DNA from: Diplocarpon mali
Lineage: Eukaryota > Ascomycota > Leotiomycetes > Helotiales > Drepanopezizaceae
Length of the DNA stretch: 33,542 bases
Reading direction: 5' to 3'
Assembly (NCBI GenBank): GCA_024741835.1
Contig: JAENRP010000409.1
Location: forward strand, 1-33,542
Part shown: piece after piece, positions 1 to 10,557 of the stretch
Layout: every line of letters begins with the position of its first letter
How positions within the stretch are numbered: the stretch's first letter is position 1
Notes under the pieces: model-generated
Told to the model about the DNA's origin: nothing
The model's input: only the letters and a program-made list of their open reading frames with translations
Database searches by the model: none
Program-made: the position numbers and the translations under genes

Positions 1-339
1 CCCACATCTCTCCATTCCAACCCCAAGAAAGCATAGATAAAACGTTGAAACAACGCCCCTGTCAAGCCTGCAAGTTAAATCTTAACCAGCGCATACCCAA
101 TCCCGTCTTCATGTTCAGAAAGCCAGGCAGGGCAGAAGAGAAATAGACATTACAAATTTAAATACATATATGCAAGAGCCAAGGCGGATGCGCGGAGATG
201 GGAATATCTACAAAGAACCCAAAAGATGAAGCGGAGATCGCGGTATGATCTAGCGTCGACTGGGTCCAGGCTGTGGCTCTGCTACTCGTCGCTCTATCTC
301 GTTCATTGAGGCGAAGCGAGATCCTGATCTTGGGGGCGA
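1..339. other. 3' flank of the exchanger gene, no gene seen
   Basis: I see no coding signal here. The stretch lies downstream of the stop codon of the Ca2+/H+ exchanger, which reads leftward, so part of it is probably that gene's 3' untranslated region. The one open frame in it is mostly an extension of the exchanger's last exon and has no recognisable motif. Confidence 0.6.
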
Positions 340-2521
340 TCATCCCACCGTAGTGACCGCGTTGCCCGCAGCGTCGGTTTGTGGATAGTACCAGGCGCAC
401 ACCTGCGGTAGAATCAGTCTTCAGCCCAGAGAGTCCCGCAGCCTCGAATCAATGGCCATCGCTGGGCCACAGGCAGGCCTGGGCATTTGTTGGAGAAATC
501 AACGTACCGCGATGATAACGTAGAGGCACATGAGCAGCATTCCCTCGAGCCCTGTGCGTGGTTAGCTCCGCAGCCTCCCCAGGCGAAGTCCCCCGCCGAG
601 CCGAAAATCAAGCGCAAACCCGAGAGGAAGGGAGACGAGACTCACAGTGACTCTTCCCATCCGCAATGAGGTAATTGACCAGCAAGACGGCCACAAACAG
701 CACCGCAACCTGAAACCCATCGAAAGACAGGTTCATCGCATCCTGCCCCATGATCCAGCCAATCACCACCAGCAAGGGGATCAGGAACAGCGAGACCTGC
801 ATGCTACTTCCCACCGCCACGCCAATCGCCAAGTCCATCTTGTCCTTGACGGCGACCGTGACGGCCGTGGCGTGCTCCGCGGCATTGCCCACGATGGGGA
901 GCAGGATCAGGCCGACGAATTCGACGGAGATGGCTCCCGATTGCGTGATGGCGCCGATGCTGTCCACCATGTACTCGGCGCAGAGGCCGATGATGGCCGT
1001 GGCACCCGCCAGTGTGGCCCAGGCGACGGCGATGTGCAGCTGCGGCTCCTCGGCCTCGTCGCCCGCGTCCTCGTAGGCGGAGGCCCTGATCAGCTCGTCG
1101 TTGGGAGGCCGGTCGGGGAGGGTCGTTCGGCCGACGCCTGCGCCGATCCCGCCGGCCTTGGCGAGACCCTTGGAGACGGCGCCCTTGGGGACGGCGTGTT
1201 TGCGCGGGCGCATGGCGACCTTCTGGCTCTCCTCGTTGAACATGGTCGAGTGCGTCTTCAGCTGGAAGTAGAGGTAGGCGCAGTACACGACCAGCAGGAT
1301 GACGGCCGTGCCGCGGGAGAGCGCGGCGACGTCAGACACCGGCGTGTCGCTGAACTGGTCGAAGCAGGTTGGGATGATGGCGCTGCCGACGGCGAGGGCG
1401 AGGAGGGACGCGGCGGTCTGGGCCACGGTGACGTTGAAGAACTGCTCCTCGCGGCGGAGGCCCCCAAAGAAGAAGCACATGCCCATGACGAGCAGCAGGT
1501 TGGAGAGGATGCTGCCGATGAGCGAGGTCTGCACGACGATAACCTCCTTCTTGGCCAGGGCGATGATGGCTACGATCATCTCGACGGCGTTTCTAGGAGG
1601 GGGGACGGAGGGCCGTTAGTACTGCTGGCTCGAGCAACACTCGGGCGAGAGGGTATGATCTCGCAGGGGAGACGAGCACGTACCCAAACGAAGCATTTAG
1701 CAGCCCTCCCAAACTCTCCCCCACGTGCAGGGCAATCTCTTCCGTCGCAAAGCTCAGCATCCCAGCCAGCGGGATGATGGCGATGAAGTTGACGCAGAAC
1801 ACGGCCTTCTTGTCCACGCCGGCGTAGTTGAGGGCGATGCCCACCGGCGCGGCGATCAGCAGGATGTTGACCCACGAGTTGAACAGCGTCCGCTGGACCT
1901 GGTTGCGCAGCGTGAACGGCTCCTTGTGCGGCAGGATCTTGCCCTTGTACCACGGCCGTTTCTTCTCTGCCGCCTCGGCGTCGCCGTCCGTGACGATCTC
2001 GTTCTCGGCCTCGCTCCGGCTCTTGTCCTTCTGGAACCTGCGGAGGAACCTCCGGCGCGCGACCTCCTCCTGACTCCGTGGCCGCGTGCTGACCCGGTCC
2101 ACCGCCGTCTCCTCGCTGTCGGCCGCCCTCACCTTGCCGTCGCTGTTTCCCGCGCGCGTCATCTCCCCCTCGCCGTCCTTCTCGCCGCGGTGGGTCGTAT
2201 GCGCATCCTCCCCCTCGTGCTCCTCAGCCGTGCCAGCGCTATATCGTCTCGAGTGCAAGGTGGGCTCGGTCTGCGTGGCGGCCAGCGGCGACTCTCCGAC
2301 CTGCTGGTCGAGGCTTCGTGTTGCGGGGGCGGCCTCGACGTCGGCGGACGAGGGCGTCCAGGTCTTGGAGCGGTTGCCGGTCTTTCGCCAGGGGTTGTAG
2401 GAATCGCCGTACCAGGCCTCCTTGCGCGCTTGTCGCTTGATGGAGTCTGGATTGAGCACTGTGAGGATATATTGTTTGGTGACGGGGAGGCAGACTCACG
2501 CATGTTGTACTGGTTCGCCAT
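340..2521 (-). CDS. Vacuolar Ca2+/H+ exchanger (CAX family, Vcx1-like)
   Basis: Cation/proton antiporter expected in the vacuolar membrane, loading Ca2+ into the vacuole against H+. Five exons: 2521-2500, 2458-1684, 1592-646, 551-508 and 402-340. The joined length is 1851 nt (616 residues), and every junction is GT..AG. Residues 1 to about 190 are hydrophilic, Ser/Glu/Arg-rich and presumably cytosolic. The multi-spanning exchanger core follows. Both family-defining repeats are visible: GNAVEMIVAI starting near residue 266 (it spans the 1684/1592 junction) and VGNAAEHATAV near residue 500. An acidic loop between the two halves contains EDAGDEAEE. Two small last exons supply W-L-E-G-M-L-L and the end VCAWYYPQ...TTVG. 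Yeast Vcx1 is shorter (411 residues), so the long N-terminal tail is a difference. Family assignment is firm; ion preference is inferred from the family. Confidence 0.93.
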
Positions 2522-2557
2522 CTTGGGTTGGAATGAGGAGGGGAGTTGTGGGGAGAA

Positions 2558-2603
2558 GGTGAGGAGGTGAGGAGGTGAGGAGGTGAGGAGGTGAGGAGGT
2601 GAG
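2558..2603. repeat. Octamer minisatellite GGTGAGGA
   Basis: Five perfect tandem copies of GGTGAGGA and a partial sixth. It starts 37 bp upstream of the exchanger ATG (2521). In the sense of that gene it reads as a pyrimidine-rich TCCTCACC array in the 5' untranslated region or core promoter. Confidence 0.9.
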
Positions 2604-3360
2604 ACAAAGTGTTGTTTGTTGTCGTGTCACTTGCGTGCGTTGTTGTGCGGTATGATTGCAAGGGCAGCTGAACAGCCCGAGGATCCAGGCCAAGGGGCCG
2701 CCGCTGATTGGGTTGGATTAGATTGGATTGGGTGCCGGCGTGTTTCGAGCAGCATCAGTCTCGCTGGTGATTGACGATGAAGAATTGCACAGTTCAAGAT
2801 TGTCTCGAGACTAGCAGAGGCGAGGAGATCTTCAAGTCGAGAGCGGGTCGTGCAGCGCTCAGCCTCGCCGAGCAGGCGAAGCTTTTTTTACGTCGTCTTG
2901 GGGGGGCTGAGGTTAAGCCGAGCAGCGGGTCGCCGTACCTGGACCTGGTCTCCCAAGATGCCGGCAGATGCGACAGCGCGAGGTGGATGCGTGCGAGGAA
3001 CCTGATGATGCTCGCGAAGCAGAGGAAGAGGCAGAAGCAGAAGCAGAAGCAGAAGCAGAGGGGAAACCGGTTGGCAGCCGCACGCTTCGTTTGGTCTCTT
3101 GTTGGAGCTGATCGCATCGCTCTTGGGGCCCCGGCGCCTTGGTCCCCGTGGCAACCCGGCTGGAGATCTCGGGCGCGGACACCCGCGAAGACAGGAGATG
3201 GGCACCGGTGCCTCGCAAATCCCCAGTCGCCACGACTGGAAGCCCGAGTCGCAGACGAGCACTGTCTTGTTGGGTGATTCTCTCTGCATCTGTTGATTTC
3301 TGTTCGCGTGCGAAGCTGCATCCCCGCCCTGTTGCCGTAGAGCCCATCTTACTCGCCTAG

Positions 3361-3525
3361 CGTCAACGTCAACATCAATATCAACATCAATATCAATATC
3401 AACATTAACATCAACATCAACATCAACATCAACACCAATATCAACACCAACATTAACACCCACACTAAAAATAACATCAACACCAACATTAACACCAACA
3501 TCAATACCAACACCAACATCAACCC
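3361..3525. repeat. Degenerate hexamer array (ATCAAC/ATCAAT/ACCAAC)
   Basis: Roughly 27 units of a 6-bp repeat, most regular in the first two thirds and more degenerate towards 3525. Read on the minus strand it gives an artificial Val-Asp / Ile-Asp repeat peptide. That follows from the hexamer and is not evidence of a gene. Confidence 0.85.
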
Positions 3526-3839
3526 TCGCGCAGGCTTACTGCTCTCGCCTGATGGTTACTAGGATGCGGAACAACTCGCTGGGTCTTGCACGGCTATCCC
3601 GTATCACATACACAGCCGAGCGAGAGGGAGCTGCAGGGACACACAGCATCATCCCTCCTCTGGCTCTGCTCCCACCGCCACCTCGCTCTGGTAGGTATAG
3701 CTGCTTCTGCCCTTGACCTCCCTCCTCTTCAGCCCCATGACGACACGGTGATCCTCGAATTCCTCTCCGCCAGGCGAGTCGAGCCAGCAGACCTACCGGC
3801 CCGGCTTCATCGAGAAAAGGCCACCACGTAATGGAAGAA

Positions 3840-4110
3840 AGATGTATATGTGGAGTATATATACGTACGTGATAGATATGTATCACGTATGTGTACGTAT
3901 ATACATTATGTAAGTATGTCTATATATGTATGTATATTACAAACGTATTTATACATTATGTATGCATGTCTATATATATCTGTATATGTATATGCATTTC
4001 AAACGCATACATGTATTACATATACCCCTGTTTATATATAATACATGTATAAGTAAATACATGATGTCTATATGTCTATATATGTCTGTTATTTGTACAC
4101 ACATACACAC
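3840..4110. repeat. TATA/TATG-rich low-complexity tract
   Basis: Imperfect runs of TATATG, TATGTA and ACATAC with no regular period. It is strongly AT-rich compared with its flanks. The open frames inside encode only Tyr/Ile/Cys-rich low-complexity peptide. Confidence 0.6.
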
Positions 4111-4246
4111 TTCATATCCCCATCTCGACACACCCAGATGCCAAGAGCCGCCGACAGATCAAGCTCCACCCCGCAGTCTGGGCTGGGCATAAGAGTCCGG
4201 GGGCACAAGTACACGCGTCTCCCAGCCAACCCGCACGTTTGCGCCA

Positions 4247-4372
4247 CACGCCTCACGCCTCACGCCTCACGCCACACGCCACACGCCACACGCCACACGC
4301 CTCACGCCACACGCCACACGCCTCACGCCTCACGCCACACGCCTCACGCCACACGCCTCACGCCACACGCCT
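4247..4372. repeat. Heptamer minisatellite CACGCC(T/A), 18 units
   Basis: Eighteen tandem 7-bp units that differ only in the last base (CACGCCT or CACGCCA). The two versions are interspersed. The array stops abruptly at CACCTCATACC. A seven-base unit keeps all three frames open and gives spurious T-P-H-A peptides. Confidence 0.9.
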
Positions 4373-5553
4373 CACCTCATACCTCTCTCCCCCCCCCTTC
4401 TCTCGAGCAGTGCAAGCTTCGAGGACAGCGCACCTCGCGTCATGGCCACTCGGACAGCGCAGCATCGTGCTGCGGATCGCATCCGTGTCACTGTCGCTGT
4501 TGCTGCTGCCGCTGCGCCCTATTATGATGCGACGCGATGCAAAGCTTCGTCTCGTCTCGCTTCGCGTCGCGTCGTGCTATCCTGCCCCGAGGAGGGCAAC
4601 TCCCCCTTGCCTCCAGCTGGCGGCGCGTGGCTGGATGAGTGGCGAGGCTGGCTTGCGTACGATACTACTGACTACGGCACTCTACCGAGTCCTATTCCAA
4701 GAACCATACCCAAGGAATGTAGCTGAGAAACTCTACCGAGGACTATCCCATGCCCTCGCAGCCAATCACGGCGTGCAAGAGAGAATCCCCTGGGATCCAA
4801 GTACCGACCTACCTGGTGTTGTCGGCCCACCGGCTACCAGGCACCATGCCATCGTGGGAGGTGCAGGGACAGGCGACCGAGGGACCCTTCGGCTTCCCGG
4901 GCCCGGCTCTACATATCTCGAGCTTCATTCAGACCCTGGCTAGTTGATGGCTCTGGGCTCTGGACCCAACCTGACAAGTGAGTCAGGGAGCTGAAGTTGC
5001 TCTGATAACACAGTTGGAAACATAAGCAAATCAATACAGGATCTAGCGACGAACGACAAGGGACAACGCTCGAGAGACTCGTCTCGTGATGGAGATCGGA
5101 GGGAAAACATATAGCAGGTCTGTAGCAGACGACTAGCCGTTCCCATCGCGATTACAAAATATGATTTTTCTTGCAAGAATCACCCCCCAGCCTGTACCAG
5201 GTCTCGGCTGAAGCCGATGCTGTTTATCGGGAATACCACCCCGCTAGATGAACAAATGAAAGGGCTTCTAGCCGCGAATCCGAGCACTGGAACCGAGAGG
5301 CCCATGTTGCACTTGCTCCACCTACGCAGAACCACCGCCGGCCATTGAGGAAGACCTGCTGCACGGATGAACATCACGGCGTACACCCTCGCGCACCTCG
5401 AGATCACGTCTTTGTTGCATCAACATCTTGGAGTCCATGTGAAATGTTCATCGTGAGAACAACCCTTCCCCTTGCAGACCTTGGCCACACGCCCAGATCA
5501 ACCCCTCTCCTCCCCGGCCAGTCTCTGGACTCCGTGCCGAAGAATGTCTATGC

Positions 5554-6087
5554 CTAGTATCGGTACCTCGTCGAGTAATCTATGGACCATCAGCATCAAC
5601 CCCGCAGCCGGGACAGAAGACGCACCCTTGGGACTGACCACCAAACCCCGACCCTTCTTCGCCCCGCGATAGATCGTCTCAATGATATCAATCAGCTCCT
5701 GCTTGTCCTCCAGCACCCAGTTCAGCTTGTTGTTGTTCCCCGTGCCGAAGTCGCACATCATGTGTTTGTTGCGGAAGAAGAACATCAGCGTCACCGGGTC
5801 GTACAGCTCGTACATCTGCTTGAAGTCGGGCACTTGGTCCAGGTCGCACACGTAGATCACCGCGAAGTTCTTGACCCGGTCGGCGATCCCTGGCGCGGTT
5901 AGTCGGTGCGTGGGTGGAGGGGAAGGGGGAGGTAGGGGCGCATACGGTAGAGCACCTCGTCCTGGCGCATGCAGTCGGGGTCCCAGTCGCGACCGAAGCG
6001 GATGATGACGAGACGCTCTTCCTCGGACATGATGGCTTGGTCGACGTGCCAGCCGGTAACGAGATGGGGGAGTACAACGGAGCCCAT
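5554..6087 (-). CDS. DIB1: U5/tri-snRNP splicing protein Dib1 (DIM1/TXNL4A family)
   Basis: Thioredoxin-fold component of the U4/U6.U5 tri-snRNP, needed for pre-mRNA splicing in the nucleus. Three exons: 6087-5946, 5889-5626 and 5579-5554. The total is 432 nt (143 residues), the usual family length. The N-terminus MGSVVLPHLVTGWHVDQAI, then VIIRFGRDWDPDCM, then MYELYDPVTLMFFFRNKHMM and GTGNNNKLNW, match the strongly conserved family blocks. The last exon is only 26 nt. It restores the invariant C-terminus DYSTRYRY that is lost if exon 2 is simply read through. The first intron (5945-5890) splits the Arg codon in Y-R-I-A-D. I consider this identification certain. Confidence 0.97.
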
Positions 6088-7131
6088 TGCGCCCGTGAAG
6101 TGGAGAGAGTACAGATGTGCAGGTGTGCGCAGGGTGAGATGATGTCGCCGCAAGGCTGACACTTCGGGCTCCGACTAGAGCGGCCAGCTAGCTCAGTCAC
6201 GTGACCTTTCTCCTCCTACGTTTCTCCCGCGTCTCAGCCCGGCTCAGCGCAGCATCTCTAGAGCATTGTATCACCGCGACATACAGGATGGCCTGCAGAA
6301 TTCAGAGTTGGCATAGACGCGAGGGAGGTTGAAGAGGAACGGAGGACCGTCGTTCTCTTCGACAGCGTCGCATGCGAAATCTCGCTGTCGCAGGGTCTCT
6401 GCACTACTAGCCACATCGAGGACATGTATCGGCGGAAGGTCGCAAGTCACGGCGGAGTCTACCTTGGGGGTCCTGCTTCTGGCTTGGACCTTGGTCGGAG
6501 AGGGAGAGATACTGATGAGTTGGCTTCTTGCGACTCGCAACCCATCCTCAACCCCCATCCGCTCACAGAACGAATGTGGCACCATCAGGCTCTATCCATG
6601 GCCATTCCCGTCCTTGCTTATCCATATACACGTATGAAGGTACACTTCATGAGCTCGGTCCCAGCTACAGTATATCTATTTCCTGCGAGAGAGGCTGAGC
6701 TCAAGCATTCATCAAGGATCGATTATCCCCACGTTTCCGCAGGTCCTCGAGCTGCCCTCGACCGTGGGGCTGAGTCGAAAGGCTCGGTGCTGGGTTGAAG
6801 CGAGTATGGAGTTACAGCCATGGCTATGCGCGAGGGAGCGATATATGTCTGCAAGGGCTAGACATAGCTCGGGATGATGTCGACTGCAGCGAGAAGGAAG
6901 GATATTGTTGGTATCACATTGTGTGATTGTGTGCACAGGTGAAGCCTTCTTGAATACGTTGGATTATATTCGGGGGTCAAAGCTTGCTCTCGTAGCTACT
7001 CCTCGAGAGCGTAGAGTAAATACAGTAGCTGCCAAGCCGTCCCTATCATGTGATATATCACATGACCGTTGATCACATGACCTGTATCCCGACAGACATC
7101 GATCCAGGCATTCCGCCGCACCGTGGATCGC
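6088..7131. other. Intergenic between Dib1 and the zinc transporter
   Basis: About 1 kb. It contains the upstream region of DIB1 on one side and the 3' flank of the zinc transporter on the other. Short ORFs on both strands (for example 6271-6585 minus and 6424-6798 plus) have no recognisable motif. The one structural item is the palindrome at 7047-7064. Confidence 0.55.
7047..7064. repeat. 18-bp perfect palindrome CATGTGATATATCACATG
   Basis: A perfect inverted repeat with no spacer. A further TCACATGA copy of one arm follows at 7073-7080. It lies about 70 bp beyond the stop codon of the ZIP gene, so it is in that gene's 3' region. It could be a dimeric bHLH-type site (CACATG cores) or a cruciform/hairpin in the 3' UTR. 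Confidence 0.7.
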
Positions 7132-8448
7132 CTACGCCCAAGCACCGACCAACGACATCGCAAACGCCCCCGCAAACACCAAGAGACAAGCGACAACCCT
7201 CCTGCCCCCTCGCAGGATCTTCCAGCTCTCGTCGCTCAGGAAGTCTTCCATGATCAGCTCCACCAACGACGCCCACAACAGCAGCCCGCCCGAGATGGCG
7301 TTCATGACCCCGACGAGAATGAGACCGGTCTGAGACTCCGGGCTGTAGAAGGTGTGTGTAGCTAGTCCGATTGCTTGTCCGATGGGCGTCCTGAGATGGT
7401 GAGACGGGGGTTCGGTTGGCGTTGGGGGGGCGACGGGCCTACTCACGTGCAGCCGTAGGCGAGAGCCATGAGCCAGGGCTGGTAGTCCTCTGGCTTCCAC
7501 GTCAGGGCAGCGATCCTCGACCCCAGCGCCAGACCCTCGAAGGTTTCTGTGCCATTAGCGGAGGAGGAGGAGAGGCGGAGGGGGGTGAGGCAGGAGGGTG
7601 GTCACGGCTTACGATGGAAAGATATGGCGATGAGGAGCACGAGAAAGTCATCCCCGGTGGCCACGCTGAGAGCCATGCCGATGAAGACGCTATGGAAGAG
7701 GATCCCCAGTTCCAGCAGCAGGCACTGCGCCATGTCTTTCTTGTGCTTCTGGTCTGGAGCCCAGAGCATCGGGAGCGACTGCTCGTCGCTGACATCCCGA
7801 GACTTGAGGGGAGAGCGGGCACGCTCAATCGCATCGACGTTTGCGCTGTGAGCAGGGACTTGCTGCAGCTGCCTCCCGGTGCTCCCATGCAGAGCATCTG
7901 GATCTAGGAGTAGAGGATGTGAGCAGAGTACAGCAGCTGGCTGGGCTTGATGCACACCGACCTTTCCTCTCCCCCGAGCCCTCGTAGCCAGCCACGACCC
8001 GCGCGTAGCTGCTCGGCTCCATCATGGCCGCAGGCATCGCGCAGCAGTTCGTCCCCGGGCGGAGAAGCATCTCCGCGATGACAATCATGAAGATGGCCGC
8101 CAGGCACAGCGCCCCCGGCATGGCTGGGTAGGTCTCATTCCAGAAGCGTGGCAGGCATGGATCGTGGAGAGAGAGGTAGGCCGTGGGGAGCAGATGCACC
8201 AGCGCGGTGGCTGCCAGCACCCCGGTCCCGAAATGGCGCCCGAGGAAGAAAAAGACCGGCGGGATGCGTAGCCGTGGCATCTTGACCGCGGCGATGGGGA
8301 ATGCGCAGGCGCCGAGCGAGACGGCGAGGATGATGAAGAGGGCGCCGACGTGAAGAGGCTGATTGTAGCCATCGGAGATCTCGGGGATGGCGCACGCTTC
8401 CGCGGCTGCCGTGCGGCGGAAGAGGGCTCGTGGCGACGGCGAGGTCAT
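7132..8448 (-). CDS. ZIP-family zinc transporter (Zrt1/Zrt2-like)
   Basis: Plasma-membrane type Zn2+ importer by family. Four exons: 8448-7962, 7903-7613, 7546-7447 and 7390-7132, total 1137 nt (378 residues). Eight membrane segments are expected. Three are clear before the variable loop (residues about 29-50, 61-84, 108-126). The loop (about 130-215) contains scattered His. The transport site motifs are intact: HSVFIGMALSV starting at His233 in TM4 and HQTFEGLALG starting at His259 in TM5. The H-Q codon is split by an intron. The C-terminus is hydrophobic (MNAISGGLLLWASLVE and later). The chosen ATG gives a normal length. An in-frame ATG upstream (8661) would add a polar 71-residue tail unlike the family. 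The first donor, GTCGGT, is weak but is the only one that keeps the frame. Confidence 0.93.
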
Positions 8449-10557
8449 TGCGGCTCGCGTGCCGTGGAGGTTTCGGGGGCAGAGAGAGAGGAATTTGGGG
8501 CGAGATCTGCTGGAAGAATATTTCTCGCGCCTCGGTGACCAGCCACTTCGAGTATCGTCGTCGGGTGTTGTAGGAATATAGTGATCGGGGTCACATTTAA
8601 GGCAAAAAGACGAGAGTGAAGGAGGAGAATGAATCTCAGGGACACGTGACTGCCTTGGCATAGGCTGCCCTCGAGTACTGAGTTCTCTCTCTCTCTCTCT
8701 CTGAATGAGAATCTTCTACAACCAAAACCAGAATACAATCATACCTTTCTCAGTGCGTACCTTGCGAAACCAACAGGTGTAGTATTCGAGTACCTGAATC
8801 CCCCCCCAGTCCTCTCAGCACCCGAGCGAGACCGTAGTGACCATTTACCAGGATCTCACATTGATATCTTAGCAGGTTCTGCCCGCCCTGCTCTCGGCGC
8901 ATCCCGCTTTTGCGAAGGAAGAAGCTGAGTAGCAGTAGATTTGGAGTAGAGTCAAAGTGGACTCAGGGTAGAGAGTACAGCGGCATACATGGCGCGGAGC
9001 GTGGGGCGGGTAGGACGCTTAACTTAGATCCTCCGTATATAAGACTGTAAAAATGGCTCAATCTAACCCGATTCGACTCTCGGATGATTGAAAAGCGTAT
9101 CGTGGGAGTTTTGATTTAGATCCGGCGACGCTCCTTCGGTCGCTCTCCAACCTAACAGGCAGGTCAACTAAGTATTGAAAGTTACTCGCCTTCAGTCCTA
9201 GACGATTTCGAATGTAGATGTCAACAAGTGCGTGAGGCGCGTTTACTCCCTCTGCCCCTCGCTTTGAACCCCCGGCAGGCCATCGGATACGATGGAATAG
9301 TGGTTAGCCCTGCAGACGCACTTTAAATGATAATGACATTGGGCTCATGTGGTGCCGGTCAGCTCACGGCCAACCGAGAGTCGATACAAGCGTTCGGCGA
9401 GCTTGGCTCGCTCTTCACACACGGCTCGTCAGAAATCTTTCTTTCCGGCTGTATTTCTGCCTTGGGTCTGATCCGCTGGGCTCGAAACAAGAGGAATCGG
9501 GAGCGGCGGGTACGTCAAAGCTGACAAGCAGCGTTCGGGCAGAAGGACAAGATAAGAGGAATCTTTCAGTATCGCATCATCATAACAACCAAAGCTGTTG
9601 ATGCAGGAAGCTAGCCGAGTCGGCGGTTCAAGATCACTGGCGTCTAAGCGACATTCACGCCCCCCCTAGAAGATGTGGGCTACTAGTATGGAGCAGTCAG
9701 CAGATGCCTCAGGCAGGAACCACAACATGTATATAAATACTTTTCGTGGTATAACCTCCGTAAAAAAAATCAACCTTGCTTCTCGCAACCAACCAACTTC
9801 CTTGCGTCCCACTATTTCTCTCCCCCCTTTTCCTACTCGTCCTCGCTACGTCGCCGCATAATTGTTGATCCGCACCGCGCAAGCTACCTGCCATCGCACG
9901 CTGTCTAATGACACCGTGATGCCGCGATCGAAGCGCTCGAGCCGCAGCCGAGATGGATGCAGACGCGTCGCGCGGCTTGGGAGCAGAGCGGCGAGACGGA
10001 CGAGCATCTAGGATGGCTATGATACTAGAGAACTATCGAGTCAGAGCAGCGCCTACTCCTCGAGAGCACGTCGCGAGCCGCATACTTCATAGTCCTGGGG
10101 GTCTCTTATCGCCTTGATGTTGGTTTAACTTTAGGTGTAAAATCTTGTATAATGATTTTTATTTTTATATGAGCTAGAGCAGTCTACCAAGTGTACGCCG
10201 ACCCTGCACAGCCTAGGAATACGCCGACAACTTCGTCGACCTCACTGCGAGCAAGTGTTCAAAGATCTAATACCAGCGGTCCAATAATCAGCTGTTCCCG
10301 CCTTGTGCCGCAGAATCAGGAGTTCCCTAGGGCGGGTAAGATCCTCTCGAGCTGTTTGACCTTCTCCCCGAAAAGTCTGGCAAGTGCAGGTCGAGGGCGA
10401 GTCCACTGCCGGGGTCTGAAATCGCATTTAAACCCTAGAAAGGGGAACGAACGGACGTTGAGAGAATCAAAGTCTGGTGCGCAAGTGGATATGAGCTTCG
10501 CAGGTTCATGTATTTGCTATTCCTGCATCCTGTGGACAGTAGTTCATATTCCCATCC
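8449..10557. other. 2.1-kb intergenic region, nothing recognised
   Basis: The left part is the upstream region of the ZIP gene. It includes a CT dinucleotide run (about 8681-8702) and an ACCTTG hexamer at 8759-8764 (CAAGGT on the gene strand). Short ORFs around 9327-9601, 9673-9861 and 10191-10640 show no domain, no consistent intron structure and overlapping alternatives on both strands. I looked for tRNA A/B-box pairs and found none that fold. The right end (10.1-10.2 kb) is locally AT-rich. Confidence 0.5.

Larger units (their letters stand above)
2604..5553. other. Gene-poor interval rich in simple repeats
   Basis: About 3 kb with no ORF that resembles a known protein. Open frames are short, overlap on both strands and follow low-complexity sequence. 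It contains an AGAAGC tract (about 3020-3060), an ATCAAC/ATCAAT hexamer array (about 3361-3525), TATATG/TATGTA-rich sequence (about 3840-4110) and a heptamer minisatellite (4247-4372). The stretch from 4960 to 5553 looks like plain intergenic DNA up to the 3' end of the Dib1 gene. Confidence 0.6.

Noticed and set aside
647..1777. Long plus-strand ORF (376 codons) opposite the exchanger gene
   Set aside because: It is the antisense shadow of the GC-rich exchanger exons, with His/Asp/Gly-rich composition and no domain.
1725..2570. 281-codon plus-strand ORF
   Set aside because: Also antisense to exchanger exon 2. It crosses that gene's introns and the repeat array without any motif.
2888..3463. 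Minus-strand frame starting with a Val-Asp / Ile-Asp repeat peptide
   Set aside because: The repeat follows mechanically from the ATCAAC hexamer array. The rest overlaps other frames and has no domain.
4072..4943. Overlapping plus-strand ORFs with T-P-H-A repeats
   Set aside because: A 7-bp repeat leaves all frames open. The downstream parts have no homology that I recognise.
9041..9095. A-box-like TGGCTCAATCT and B-box-like GATTCGACTC, suggesting a tRNA
   Set aside because: The boxes are only about 10 bp apart and the T-arm does not pair, so no cloverleaf can be drawn.
9281..9360. GGAATAGTGGTTAGCCC, which resembles the 5' half of a tRNA
   Set aside because: There is no B box or acceptor partner downstream.
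9610..9665. GCCGAGTCGGCGGTTCAAGATC, similar to parts of a tRNA-Leu or tRNA-Ser
   Set aside because: The elements are in the wrong order on both strands and do not form the stems.
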